Source: Vitellaria paradoxa
Lineage: Eukaryota; Streptophyta; Magnoliopsida; Ericales; Sapotaceae
Direction: 5' to 3'
Assembly: GCA_019916065.1 (NCBI GenBank)
Contig: CM034239.1
Location: 39,642,419 to 39,706,418 of the forward strand
DNA: 64,000 nucleotides
Shown: in pieces, positions 24,270 through 36,600 of the stretch
Layout: every line of letters starts with the position of its first letter
Numbering within the stretch: position 1 is the first letter of the stretch
The notes under the pieces: model-generated
What the model saw: only the letters and a program-made list of their open reading frames with translations
Databases searched by the model: none
What the model was told of the DNA's origin: nothing
Translations under genes and position numbers: made by a program

Positions 24270-25015
24270 GAGGTAGTGTTTGAGGAGAAAAAATAAAAAA
24301 TAAAAACGATTTATATCTTGTTACTCGTTATTTATTAAAAGGTTAATTTTATTGTGTTGGAAAAGGACAAAAAAAAGTAAAAAATTTAATTTTTTAATAA
24401 TTAATTTTTTGTTAATTTGATATTTTTATTCTTTATAACTAAAAAAATTAAAATGTAAAAAAATAAATTCAGTTATTTAAACAAATTAAAAAATTGAATA
24501 GTTTAAAAGCTCGATTGAAGGTCAAAAAAAAGTTTAAAAGTTAACAAAACGTTATTTTTGGAATTTAGAATGTAAAAAAAATTTTACTTTGAATTTTTTT
24601 GAGTACTTGTATTTGATTTGATATAAAGGAAGCGTTTGAAGTAACAAAAAATGAAATAATGTGAAATAATTGTGAATTTATAATTCGTACAGTGAAATAT
24701 AAAAATAAATAACTTTTAAAAATTTTGATAAAATTTTAATATTTTTTAATATGCTAAACGCACCCCAAATTGTTAAAAGTTGTGCAAAAAGTGACAAGTT
24801 ACAAAAATTTTAGTAAAAAATTTTATAAATTTTTGAAATTTTTGATACAAATATTAATCAGATTTTTTCAAAAATTTGCGACAAATTATTTAAAAAGTTA
24901 GGATTTTTCAAAATTTGAAAAAGTTAAAAATTTTTGAATTTTTTTATTTTGAAATGCTTGAATTTTTTTTTTTTTGAAGCTCCAAGCTGGCTCCAAATTG
25001 TCCCCCCAAACCCAC
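24270..25015. mobile_element. Nested MITE-like insertion in copy D
   Basis: The sequence from GGTAGTGTTTGAGGAG (24272) to ATTGTCCCCCCAAACCC (about 25010) is absent from copies B and C. An inner element from AGGAAGCGTTTGAAGT (24627) to CTAAACGCACCCCAA (24770) has inverted ends resembling the other Tourist-like MITEs of the window. No coding sequence. Confidence 0.45.
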
Positions 25016-25133
25016 GTTGAGATTCAGTATCGGGAGCATCTTTCGCTGATTACGATGGTCTTCGGCACGCTAAATATATCAAGGATTAGAAAAGTTATAA
25101 AAATTATCTAATTTTTTTTAATTTTCTCCTATT

Positions 25134-25529
25134 GAGGGAGCATTTGATATGACAAAAAAAAAAAAATCGCAAAAAACGTAATCTAAGTAATTTTTTGATG
25201 TTTGACATAAACTATCAAATTACATTTTTAGATATGAATAATAAATTTTTTGACTTTTGTGTCAATTTTTTTAAGAGATAAACCGTCTAAACAGTTGTTT
25301 TAAATTGTTGGAACAATTTTACGTCAAAATTTATTGAAATATGTGAAAAATTTTTGAGATTTGTAAATAAAAGTTATCAAGGTTTATGGAATATTTTGGG
25401 GGTTTGTAAAAAGTTGTTGGAATATGTAATATATATAAATTTATAGTTATTTCATGAAATATGAAAAATAATAATGTGTTAAAAATTTTCAAAAATTTTT
25501 AAAAATTTTTACCCTACCAAATACTCCTA
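25134..25529. mobile_element. MITE related to the 4028-4379 element
   Basis: Ends GAGGGAGCATTTGATA and, inverted, TAGGAGTATTTGGTA. The interior shares phrases with the 4.0-kb element (TTGTTGGAAT.TGTA.., ATAAATTTATAG). No clear target duplication. Non-coding. Confidence 0.45.
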
Positions 25530-25623
25530 AATTTCATTACGAATTGCATTTACACTAATTTTATTTTATTTTTTTCTCTCCCAAACACCATCATATCCGT
25601 AACATTTTCTAGGGCAACTCTCA

Positions 25624-25789
25624 GGGTTTGTTTGGAATAAGAAAAAATGAGATAAATTGAGATAAATTATGGTTTGGAGAGAATTCGTAATGCGTGCAGT
25701 GAGAAAAAAATTGATGTGATATAAAGTTAATAGAGATTTATAAAAATTTTTAAAAATTTTCAACAAATTATTACACACCAAACAGACCC
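25624..25789. mobile_element. Tourist/Harbinger-like MITE, 166 bp
   Basis: Terminal inverted repeats GGGTTTGTTTGG and GGGTCTGTTTGG (inverted), flanked by TCA at 25621-25623 and 25790-25792. It interrupts sequence that is continuous in copies B and C (between ...CAACTCT and the ...GTGCAAATAAAG-like block). Non-coding. Confidence 0.6.
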
Positions 25790-26587
25790 TCAGTGACCCT
25801 GCAAATAAAGTGTACAGCTGTTGTGTAATTTTGTGATTAGTGTTTTAGAAACTTGTATTATTATTAAAATTTTTCTCCGATCAATAAACCGACATGTTAA
25901 TTATTTTTTAGAGAAAGTTCGTAAATTTTATTTTTTAATTTATTAATTATAACAGTACTTTAATAATAATAATAATAATAATAAATATTTAAGTTGATTT
26001 TTTCAAATTTTCTTTTTTGTTTTACTGTTAAAACCAAACAAATTATGCAAATACTATCTTCAAAAAATTAATTGTAAAAATACAGCTAATAAAACCGTAA
26101 AATTATAATGCAATTTTTTCTAAGTCTAAAACCGTGTTATAGTTTTCTTTGAATAAACTAAAAGAAGTATTTTTCTTTGTCAATTTCTTCCGGATAAACA
26201 AAAAAAAAAAAAAATTATTTATCAAAGTCGCATTTAGATTTTTTTTGGCTATCTTTTTTAGCTTAAAATTTATGTAAACATTAATTTTTTTTAATATTTG
26301 TAAAAAACTATCATAATAAAATTTGATTATAGAGTTCTATTGAAATTTTCTTTTAATTTGTCTAAACATAACAAGATATCTAAACATAGTAAATCAAAAT
26401 TTTTTGCTTTACCGCTAAAAACCAAACAAATTACTCAAATAGTGTGAAAAATCTAATTGTTACCATTATCTTTCTTTGTTGTAATTGTTTATTTTTAGAT
26501 ATTAATTTGTTTAACTTTTTCACAGGATTAATTATTTTTAAATATTGATTATTTAATTGTTTTACAGGTTAGTACAGATAATTATTA

Positions 26588-26723
26588 AGGAGGTGTTTGG
26601 AGTAAAAAAATTAGATAAAGTGAGATAATTTATAGGTTTATAATTTATATAATAAGATAAAAATAAATAATTTTTAAAAATTTTTAAAATTCTTAACTAT
26701 ATAATACCACGCGAAACAAACCC
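26588..26723. mobile_element. Tourist-like MITE, 136 bp
   Basis: Flanked by TTA at 26585-26587 and 26724-26726. Ends AGGAGGTGTTTGGAGT and, inverted, GGGTTTGTTTCGCGT. The interior has AGATAAAGTGAGATAATTT and TAATTTATATAATAAG, related to the elements at 24627, 25624 and 53775. Confidence 0.55.
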
Positions 26724-26950
26724 TTAGATGTCAGTTCTGATTTTTCGCCAAACGGACCCTTGGACGCCAATTCTGACTCAAGAATAAAAAAATTTAATCA
26801 ATTTAATTTAATTGCATATGCAAACTTGTGATAAATTTTCTGCCACCTTTTGTCGGCTTTTGGAATTGGAGATGTTGAGTCTGTTGACGGGACCCGCTGA
26901 CATCGCATTTGCAGACAAGATGCCGTCTGCCGCTTAAAATTAATGCTGGC

Positions 26951-29900
26951 ATGAATTATTTAATTCAACTATGTGGTGTTTGGTTTATAGGAATTTGATT
27001 AAAAAATATAATAAAAATATAAAAATTTATTATAAAAATAATATGTAATAAAATTTAATAAAAAAAGTGTGAAAAATTAATTTTGATTAACTAAATACCT
27101 CACAGTGTTTGGATGAAAAATAAAACTGAAAAAGTTGATGTCGATGAAATTTGATTTGAAAAAATTAAAAAAAAATACATTCAAAGCCAAAGAAAGCATA
27201 AATTTTTATAAATTTTTACAAAAATCTCTAAAAATTTATATAAATTTTTATAAATTTCTATAAAATTTTTATAAAAATATTTCTAAATTTATATAAATTT
27301 TTACAAGACTATAAATCTTAATACCGCATTCAACAATTTTTCAAGTTTGTTTGATTTAACTCAAATCATATTTTTTCTCAACTTTATAATTTCTACATTC
27401 AAAGTTTTTTTTAGTAAACTAAAATAACCCCTATAAATTCTGAATTGTTAGATCTTATTATCTGAAATATAGCATTACAAAATAAAAAAATATAACAATT
27501 AAAGATAAATAAAGATAACAAATAAATAAATAAAGATATGATAAATTTTTTTATTTTTATTTTAAAAAATATTTAAATTTATATTATATAAATAAAGATG
27601 TAATAAATTTTTAATTACTTTTAGTTTTGAAAATATTTAAATTTATATTAATTTAAAATTTTGATTATTTATTTATCTTTAATTGTTATTTTAATTTATC
27701 TTTAATTTATATTATATTATCTTTAATTGCTATCTTTATTTATATTTAATTATCTTGATCCAAAAAATTTATTTCTTTGAATTATAATTTTAACATACAA
27801 TTAAAATTTTAAATTAATATAAATTTAAATATTTAATAATAAAAAAAATAATTATTACTATATCTTTGTTTATTTTTAATATAAACTTAAATATTTTTAA
27901 AAATAAAATGATAAAAAATTTACTATATCTTTATTTATCATTGTTTTTATTGTTATCAATGTTTATCTTTAGCTGTTACATATTTATTACGAGCCGTCGA
28001 TTTCGCTTAAGATTTCACAACTAAAGAAATAAATAATTAAAATTTTAAATTAATATAAATTTAACTATTTTAAAAAATAAAAATAATTAAAATTCTAATA
28101 TATCTCTATGTATCCCTTTTTGTTATTTTATTTATCTTTGCTGTATCTTTAATTCTTGTCTTTATTTATTTTTAATTTTTATCTTTATTTATCTGATATT
28201 TGTAATTTATCTTTAGTTGTTATATTTTTATCTATTATTAATTTTTGTCTTATTTATCTCAAATTTTGTAACAGAAACCGTTGGATTTCACTTAAGAAAA
28301 AATCCAACACTCTAGATTTTACACTGACAATTAACTAGTGCATAATGGACCAGAGCCCCTCTCAATCCTATATTTTGAAGCTAAGCGAATCAAAATTAGG
28401 TTTGGTTATCTTTGGATTTACTCTCCAATAATTATTAATTGAGTGTCTATTATAGAAAGTTTAATTGATCGTTAATTTTAAAACCTCAATAATTAATTAA
28501 AATACACACAAACTGAATTGAATACCATGAATCATCCAAAATAAATAAATAAATAAAAACTTATAATATTTAGTTGCACAAACAAATATTGACTTTAAGA
28601 AATTTTTATTTATAAAATTTTATATATACGATAAAAATTTAAAATTTTTAATATTTTTAGCAACATTTAATTGTTTGGTAGAAAATTAAGAGTAAATTTT
28701 TTTTTTAAATTTAGAAATTGACAAAATAGTAATTTTAATAATTGATAAAAGTTGTACTTGTTTATGCAATTAAATGGGGCTTTAATGATAAAATACCTTT
28801 ATAATCTTTGGTTTCACACATAAATTTCATATAATATCAAAATATCTAAAAAGATAATTTACTAATTTAATTTAAATTTTCATAAAAAAATATTTTTTAA
28901 TTAAAAACACAAATACGTCAATTTGTCAAAACATTCTTAATTTTTATAATAGGAAGATAACCCATATTGTAATATTTCAAAATTTTAAAATTTGATAAAT
29001 ATTATATTTATTTTTGATGAATTAAAGTAATTTTTGCAAATATTGTTATTAGAAAAATATTATAGAGTAATTGAACTGTCATGAATTAAATTTTTTGTAT
29101 ATTATAATTTATTTGGAATGTTGAGATGTATTAAATATCCCAATCTTGAAGCTAAAAATACCTAACCTATTACTCATTAGTACGTCCCAAATCACAACAT
29201 AAATAGGTAATAGTTTAACGTAATTATTATATTAATTCAATGATACTAATTTTAATAATAAAATAATATAATTGCCGAATTACCGAATAAGCTAACAAAA
29301 TTTACTTATAAAAATTTAAAATTATCTAATATTATAGAAAAACTAATTTTTAGTACCCAATCCGATGTCATTATGACTTTTAACTATTTGTTCTTTTATT
29401 CTTATTTCTTTGCTAGAGTATTCTACGATTCCGTTTAGTTTGTAAATAAATAACAAAAAATTTTATAAATCTCTGTTAACTTTATATTACATCAACTTTT
29501 TTCTTTTACTGTACGCATTATGAACTCTCAATTTATCTCACTTTTTATCAACTCAATTTACTTGTATCAAAATGCCAAAATAATTAAATGAACGAATTAA
29601 TGTATGAGCATTCACTGTAGAATATAGAGTATTGTGTACATATCATTTTGACATATTCTCATAAAATTCTTAGTATGCTATAATTTTGTTCCAGTAATAT
29701 ATAATTTATAATTTTTGGACAAGTAATTTCAAGTCCATTAAATTAAATTAATAGCAATGCTACTTTACGTGCTTAGAAGAGTTGGACGCGGTCGGATAAG
29801 TTAAGGATAAAAAATATGGTAGCTTACGTTAGGGATCAGATTCAAACTTAGTCTTTCATGCTCAAATTAAAATAAATAAATAAATAAAAATAAAAATATG

Positions 29901-30295
29901 TCGCCATCTTATTTTTAATTTTTTATAGGCAGGCCTAAATATTTATCCAAATATTTAAGATAGACATACTTGTACAATAATTTGGACCGAAGATGTGAGG
30001 ACCTTTTTATCATGTAATTATATCAAATCTCATACTGACGTCTATACATTTAATCAGAAGATTCAAATTTTAATATTTACAATCATCTTCTTTACGTCCA
30101 ATTGTAAGAAGAAACTCTGATCAATGAGGTAGAAAGATGAGCGAAATTTTCATATTTGTGTTTTCTCCATTTTATTTATTTACTACTTATTTAAAAAAAA
30201 ATTTAGAAGCTTTTGATCGTGAAATAAAATTAACATGAATTTAATAAATGAGATTTAAATTTAAAAATCTGAATTTGGAAAAGAACGTCATCCTC
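26951..30295. other. AT-rich intergenic DNA, low complexity
   Basis: No gene recognised. 27470-28260 is a degenerate low-complexity array of TTTATTTATCTTTAATTG-like phrases in both orientations. 27170-27300 repeats TATAAATTTTTATAAATTTC-like words. 28330-30290 shows only AT-rich chance frames. Confidence 0.4.
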
Positions 30296-32500
30296 CAATC
30301 CTTCTTTTGCGGACCAAGTGGCATTTTATAATTTAATTTCAGCGTGCCACCCTTCGGTTGAAACTCAGCTTTTGATACGAGAAAAATTGGTGTGGGGCCC
30401 AACTCGTTACTTTTTGTATACTGTGAATATTTACTATATTGTACATAATGAAGGTAATTTCTAACGAGGAAATAATGACTTTTTAGTTTGAGAATCTCTT
30501 GTTTTCCCGTAGTGTATAATAATTCTTTTTAATAAAAAAATAAAAAGATGGTTTAAAGTCAAAAGAAAAAAAATAGACAGGACGTTTATGGAGAAAAAAT
30601 GCTTATCGCATAGTATTCATTGAGGTATCATTTGGAGGAAATGCCAAAGTGTATATAAATCTTTCAATTTTTAATAAAATTTATCAACTTTTTAGCATAA
30701 ATTTATTATTTTTAGCATAAATCTATTAGGACCTGTTTGGTAAACTGTTACTTTTCAATTTTTGTATTCAATTTTTATATATAGTTTTCAATTTTTTGTT
30801 CAATTTTTAATTTTTAATTTTCATTTTATAGTATAAAAAATAAAAACTTAAAAATGCATTTGCTAACGATAGTTATTATTTAGTAATTATAGTTGTGAAT
30901 TAATTAAATTCAACAAATTTAATTATTTTCATTATATTAATTATTAAAAATAATTTAACCCAATCAAAATAAAATATATTAAACACAATTTATTATAATT
31001 ATTTTCTAAAACAAATTAATAAAATACATTTCATGTTAATTAAATTAATTTGATTTAATTAATTAATTATATTAATTAAATTTAATTATTTTAATTATAT
31101 CATTTTTCAAAATAATTTAATTCAAAAATAAAATATATTTAGTACAATTTAATATATTATTTATTAAATTTATATTAATTTAATTAATTAAATTGAATTA
31201 AATAATTAATTTAATTTAATTAATTTGAATATAATTTATTATATTATTTATTAAAAATATTTTAATAAAATATGTTTATATTAATTTAACTAATTAAATT
31301 CAAATAATTAATATATTTTGTTAATTAATATATTTAATGTATAATTTAATATATTAAATTAATTATTGATAAAATTAATTATTAAGTAAATTCTATTTAA
31401 TGTATTTTTCTATAAATAAAAAGTAATTTGTTAATCCAATATATAATATTTTATATATTAATTAAATATTTTTATATTAAAAATAATATATTTGACAGTG
31501 ACCGAAAATGAGTGGGAGGTAGTGGCGGCGATGGGAAGCGGTGGCTAAATGTTGGTGGTAACCAGTGAACAACGGTAATTGATGGTTGTAATTAATAAGA
31601 GTTGTGTAATAAAATAAAAATTAGAAATAAAAACTTAAGAAAATATATTTTTTATATTTTTATAATTTTTTAAATTTTAAAAATAATTTTATTTCTTAAA
31701 AACTGAAAACTAAAAAATAATTTGTCAAATGAATTTTTATGTTTAATTTTTAGAACAATGAAAATAAAAATAAAAAACCTTAAAACGAAATGATTTCCAC
31801 ACGGCCCTGATATGTGAGGTGGTTTCTTCCTAAAATCAAATTCGCCTGCCTGGGGTTCAAAATTGACCCGTCACCGAAGCCACTTTCGATAAGGAGGACA
31901 TCCCTCTCGTCCAATAATTCTTTACTTAACATTCAGGTTAAAAGAAAACTGTTCTTTTTTAAATAACAAATGGTTCTAACGTGACCACCAAATAAATAAA
32001 ATAAAATAATGGAGTTCGATATATAGGGGTTAATTTTTTAACTTTTTTTCTCAATAAAATTTCTAAAAGCAAAAATAAAGAAAAAATTTTTTAGAGCATT
32101 TTACACTGTTTAAAAAAATAATTAATAAAATTTTGAATTTTCGATGTTTGTCTTGTCCTTACAAAAACATGAAATAAATATTTGTCTATATAAGTTTTTT
32201 GACAAAATTTCAAGGGGCATGAGACAGTTTTTATTGCTTTTAAACAGTGTGCTTGATTCCATGAAACAAAACAAATTACACTCAATAGTAATTAAGCTTA
32301 GGTTATTAATTAGTCCTGAATATGCTATGCCATTGCTTTATTAAAGCGACCATGACAAAATCAACTCTATAATTGCTGGTGCAAGTGGGCCTGTAGCCTT
32401 CATAGTTCCATTATCTCGATGAAAGCAAAAGGATAAAGGAACAAAACTCTCTGCCAACCATGCGTCATGATCTCTATAATTGCCTATTTTTTTTTATTTT
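30296..32500. repeat. Duplicated segment, first copy (partner at 39590-40560)
   Basis: Blocks shared with 39590-40560 include GTGGCATTTTATAATTTAATTTCAG-like at 30318 (partner 39636), CCCTTCGGTTGAAACTCAGC (30350; partner 39668), and a 300-bp stretch at 32150-32500 (ATTTGTCTATA...GACAAAATTTCAAG; CAACCATGCGTCAT; partner 40257-40555). The middle contains an inserted element. No intact coding sequence is visible in either copy. Confidence 0.7.
30728..31806. mobile_element. Non-autonomous TIR element inserted in the duplicated segment
   Basis: Ends AGGACCTGTTTGGTAAA and, inverted, AGGGCCGTGTGGAAA, imperfect terminal inverted repeats of hAT-like style. The interior is extremely AT-rich with TTAATTTAATTAATTAAAT phrases. 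Similar AT-rich interiors occur at 33050-33500 and 38630-39200. No target duplication could be confirmed. No transposase. Confidence 0.45.
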
Positions 32501-33600
32501 CTCTCTTTAAAAATAGCTGCCCATTTCATCACTCAGCGCATCCACAACAGGGATTTTAAGAAGACTAAAAAAAGAAAAATCGACCTTTTTTTTGGCTCTC
32601 TACCAGATTTTCTATGACTCTCCATTTTGAGAACATGTTAGGAATACTCTCCAATTGTGGATTACTCTAATTTTTTTTAATACCAAGATACTTCCTCTTT
32701 CCACTACTTGGAGTAGATTTCTCTAGTTTTTTTAATACCAAAAATAATTTCTCTTCCCACTACAAAAAGTAAGGATTTTAGCGTTTGTCATTGATTGATA
32801 GTCACTACGATTAGTATATGTAGACAAGTGGACAAAAAGAAAATTTGGGTCACCAAAAACATTAAACTAACGCCAGCCGTGCTTCTTTTTCTGCGAAAAG
32901 TGATGGCCTTTAGTGACTGTCATATTTGCTTTTAGCGGCCACTAAAGCAAACGCTAATGTTATTATTATTTTTTTTCAAGATCAGGCATGCATCTTCTTT
33001 ACATTCAATTGTTAAAGTCAACTTCTAACACTTAGATCCCTTTTTAATAACGCTTATATTTACTGCTTTTTTGTTTTATGTTTACAAATTTTTGAAAAAT
33101 GTATTTGGTAAATTTGGTTTTTTATTTTTATGTTACCAAAAAATAAATACTTAAACAAAAAAATTATATTTTCACTCTCATTTTTTTCTTTTATCAATTA
33201 AATTCTAATTAAATTAAAGCCAATTAAATTCTAATTAAGTTATTACATCAACAATCATTCATCAATTCTTATCTAGGGTTTTTGTTTTTTGTTCTGATGT
33301 GAGTGCAGAAAAAGAGTTAAGGGAAGGCTGTCCAAAAAAAGGAAAACGTATATCAAAATATGTTTTTATTTAACGTAAAAACATATTTGAAAATTCATTT
33401 TCAAATCTATGTTTTTGATTTTTTTAGTTAATTTGTAGAAGACTAATTTAAAAAGAAATCGTATTTTAAAAATGTGTTTTTAGGATAAGTGAAAAAGCAT
33501 TTGGAAAATGTGCGTGTTTCATTTACGATTCATCTCTAAATATTTGTTTCCTAAACAATATTTCTTCAATTTGTTCTATTCTAACATAACTGACCACCTC
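32501..33600. other. Intergenic, MITE-like remnant
   Basis: No gene recognised. 33040-33520 has a T-rich start and A-rich end with phrases like ATATTTACTGCTTTTTTGTTTT and AAAACATATTTGAAAATT, resembling the 30728 and 38630 elements, but borders are unclear. 32660-32750 holds a short direct repeat (GATT.CTCTA.TTTTTTTAATACCAA). Confidence 0.35.
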
Positions 33601-36600
33601 CAAATAATGTAGTTATAACTTAACCTCTAATTATAAGGGCGTGTGGTATAGTTTAACCTGGTGAGTCTAAGATTGTATCTACAGAAAACTTTGGGATTGA
33701 ACACTAAGATTTCTAAGTTCTTCTACCTTATTGGTTTCGTTTTAAAAATAAGAAAAGAAAATTGGTTTTAGGTTTTAAAAAGTGTTGATTAAGTAACTAA
33801 TAACCAAATAAAGTGAATTGCAAAAATTAAACCAAATTAAAATCCAAGAACTTAAATTACTTTTATTCTAATTAATAGAAACGAAAGATTCAAAATTAAA
33901 TTAAATGAAAATAATGAAAGTAATGAAACTACACATTCAAGATAATTAAAGATCTTGATCTAATCTTTAAATTCAGGTGAATCTATTATTTCATAATTCG
34001 ATGTGTTTTTACTGTTCAATTCATATTTCACGTTAGGGGAAATATAAATTGGAATATGTTTTTGTGAAACCCTTTCAAAATCCAAGACACAATTTTAAAA
34101 TCTCGTTAAGGATTGAAAAATCGTAGATATTCTAAGTTATTAATCCTTGATTTTAGATTTGACCAACTTGATTCCAACTTTTTATTAAATTAAAATCGAA
34201 AACTCTTTTCAGGGATTTCAGAGAAGAAGAATAATATTCATTTTCGAAGGTATTTAAAAGAGAAGGAATCAAAAATCTGAAAAATGTAAATAAATGCATG
34301 AACATTTTCATATTACATACATCGATCTAAACACATCGAAATATTTATAATGATTCACCCCTCATTATTATGTTTAGATCAAGATAATAACTTATCCTAG
34401 CATAGTTTTCATAATAAAAACAAGCATGAAGATAATACCAAAATAAATGAATCTTATTGAATAAAATGAAACGTGTACTGTTCTTCACAATGAGTTAAAA
34501 TTGAATCTGAAAGCAATTAATCCAAAACTTTCCAAAAACTAAACTAAAAACTCTCGAAAATTGGAAAAGAAACTCTATGGAAGAATGTGTATATGACAGA
34601 TGAAGAAAACATAGAATATATAAGTGATTCCGAAAACCTATACCTAAAAATTCTGTGTGTAATAGTCGCTGGTCTCTGAACCGCTCAACAGGGGTGTTCG
34701 GACACCAATAAGGTTCAAGTTCGGATTTTGTTCGTCAGCTTTTTCTGCCTTCTACTCTTTGTTGCTGTTTAGACTGAGCGTCGAAGTGTTCAAACAGCAG
34801 TGACTTCTTTAGCATCTTCATCACTACTTATTTTAATAATTTTGATTTATTTCCTACATTTTGAAAACAAAATACCATAAATAATAAAAATAACTAAAAA
34901 CTTTAAAATTAATTATATAAATGCATGATTTATGCTTTAAATTATGGTTTGTAATTGTACTTTTCAAATGAAATCACACTCCCAACTTAAGCATTGCTAG
35001 TCCCTAGCAATGGCCTTATTAAAACGAACTACAATATTATCTTATTTTCTTTTTGTTGGAAACACATTGTACTTAACAGTGTGCAGCAAGCCTTTTAAAC
35101 CCCTAGGTTCTCCTAGTGGACAAGTGAAGTCTCGTGAGGGTTTGCAGTAAATCTACCCACAAATTCCTAAATTGGTTTAATGAATAATAATATTCAATTC
35201 AACAACTCCTGATTTACGTTCAACATGAAATAAGTAACAAAGCTCAAGAATTGCATAAAGTTTCCCAATGCACATTAAACTTGCCTAACCTATCAACCAT
35301 TTAATTTCAAGTGTGCCAATTCATGTCATTCATTCAAAATAGATTTCAAGTATACTCAAAGATTGCAACCTCAACTTTAAATCTCACCGAGTTGTCCACT
35401 CACAAATGAAATCACTTGAGAAGGGTTGCTCTTATGGTTCATGTAGGAATGCAATATCAAATAAGTGCAGTGAATCCAAATTAAGACGTGATTGAAAGAA
35501 TTAATATAGAGAGTGTTACATAGCTTCATGAATAGAATGTATTAATGTATAAACAAGACAACTGCTATCAATCACATAAAATAGATCAATGATCTTATAA
35601 GTGTCTTTCACTTAAGGTGCATTAAGTTTTTACCAGGTCGTAGCTTGGCCATAGGGTATTGATTAGACAAACAAAGGATAGGAAAAATCAAAGTGTATGT
35701 CTAAGGATTATAATGATAGTGTAATGAAATACTCCCCAACTTTTCTCTTTTCAATTCCTTGAATGCCAAACATTGAAGCTATATATATATATATATTTTC
35801 ATGGAATTGATAATAATGAACTCATGAAACGCTATATCCCATATTTTTTTTTTTTTTCCTTTTTTTTTTTCAAATTTTCTTTTTGTTCCACCATATTTTC
35901 CAATTACAAGCTCCTCCCTTATGTACCTTGTTACAATTTTGCACAAATATCCCATGACATACAAGGGTTGGCTCACCTATATATCTAAGTTAAAGGGTTA
36001 TAAATGTGGCTAAAATAAGAAATTTTATATATTATTTTATTTTTTTGAAAGGCTAAGTGGCTCAAAAGGTAATGTAGTCAAAGAAAAGTCACAGACCTCC
36101 AAATGTAAAGATGGCCTAACATCACTCTCTAGGTTAATAACACTTTGTCAGAGGCATTGATTAATACATGTATGTCAAAATAGTATCTTGCGCATTTAAT
36201 ACCAAAGCAAAGCAATGTGATGAAGATATTCAAGAAAAGCGAGATAAAAGAAATCATATAGAACATTAAGTATAAAACCCCAAGAACAAAAGATCAAGCT
36301 CAGAAGCTCACAAAATGTAGAGTTTTTTAAGTCTTCACATATGTCTTGGTATACTTGAATGACTAAATCTCATGAACTCAAATCCTAAACACACTTTCAT
36401 TTCAATGGTCTCAAGTGACAAGTTTTCACTATGTTAGAAAATTTTATGCCCAATTTGAATCAAGTGCCTTATTCAAAATTGAAACCGAATCATTTACTAT
36501 TTTCATGATTAATACCAACATTAAACCAATTCAGAGACACATGCCAGGTCCAGTCATATTAAGTCAAGATAACCTTAATTTTCCTAAGATTTGAAAAAAA

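Larger units (their letters stand above)
23290..26950. repeat. Duplicated segment, copy D, split by MITEs
   Basis: Fourth copy. 23390-23720 matches 20220-20520 of copy C, and 23940-24270 matches 20790-21070, with a (GA)n(GT)n tract at 24173-24216 replacing the GA repeat. The tail at 25795-26000 matches 21130-21420. Between these lie insertions at 24270-25020, 25134-25529 and 25624-25789. A relic of the G-box block is at 26838-26940. Confidence 0.7.

Noticed and set aside
33640..33705. GTATAGTTTAACCTGG followed by GGGATTGAACAC looked like tRNA A- and B-boxes.
   Set aside because: Spacing and arms do not give a cloverleaf; no tRNA gene can be supported.
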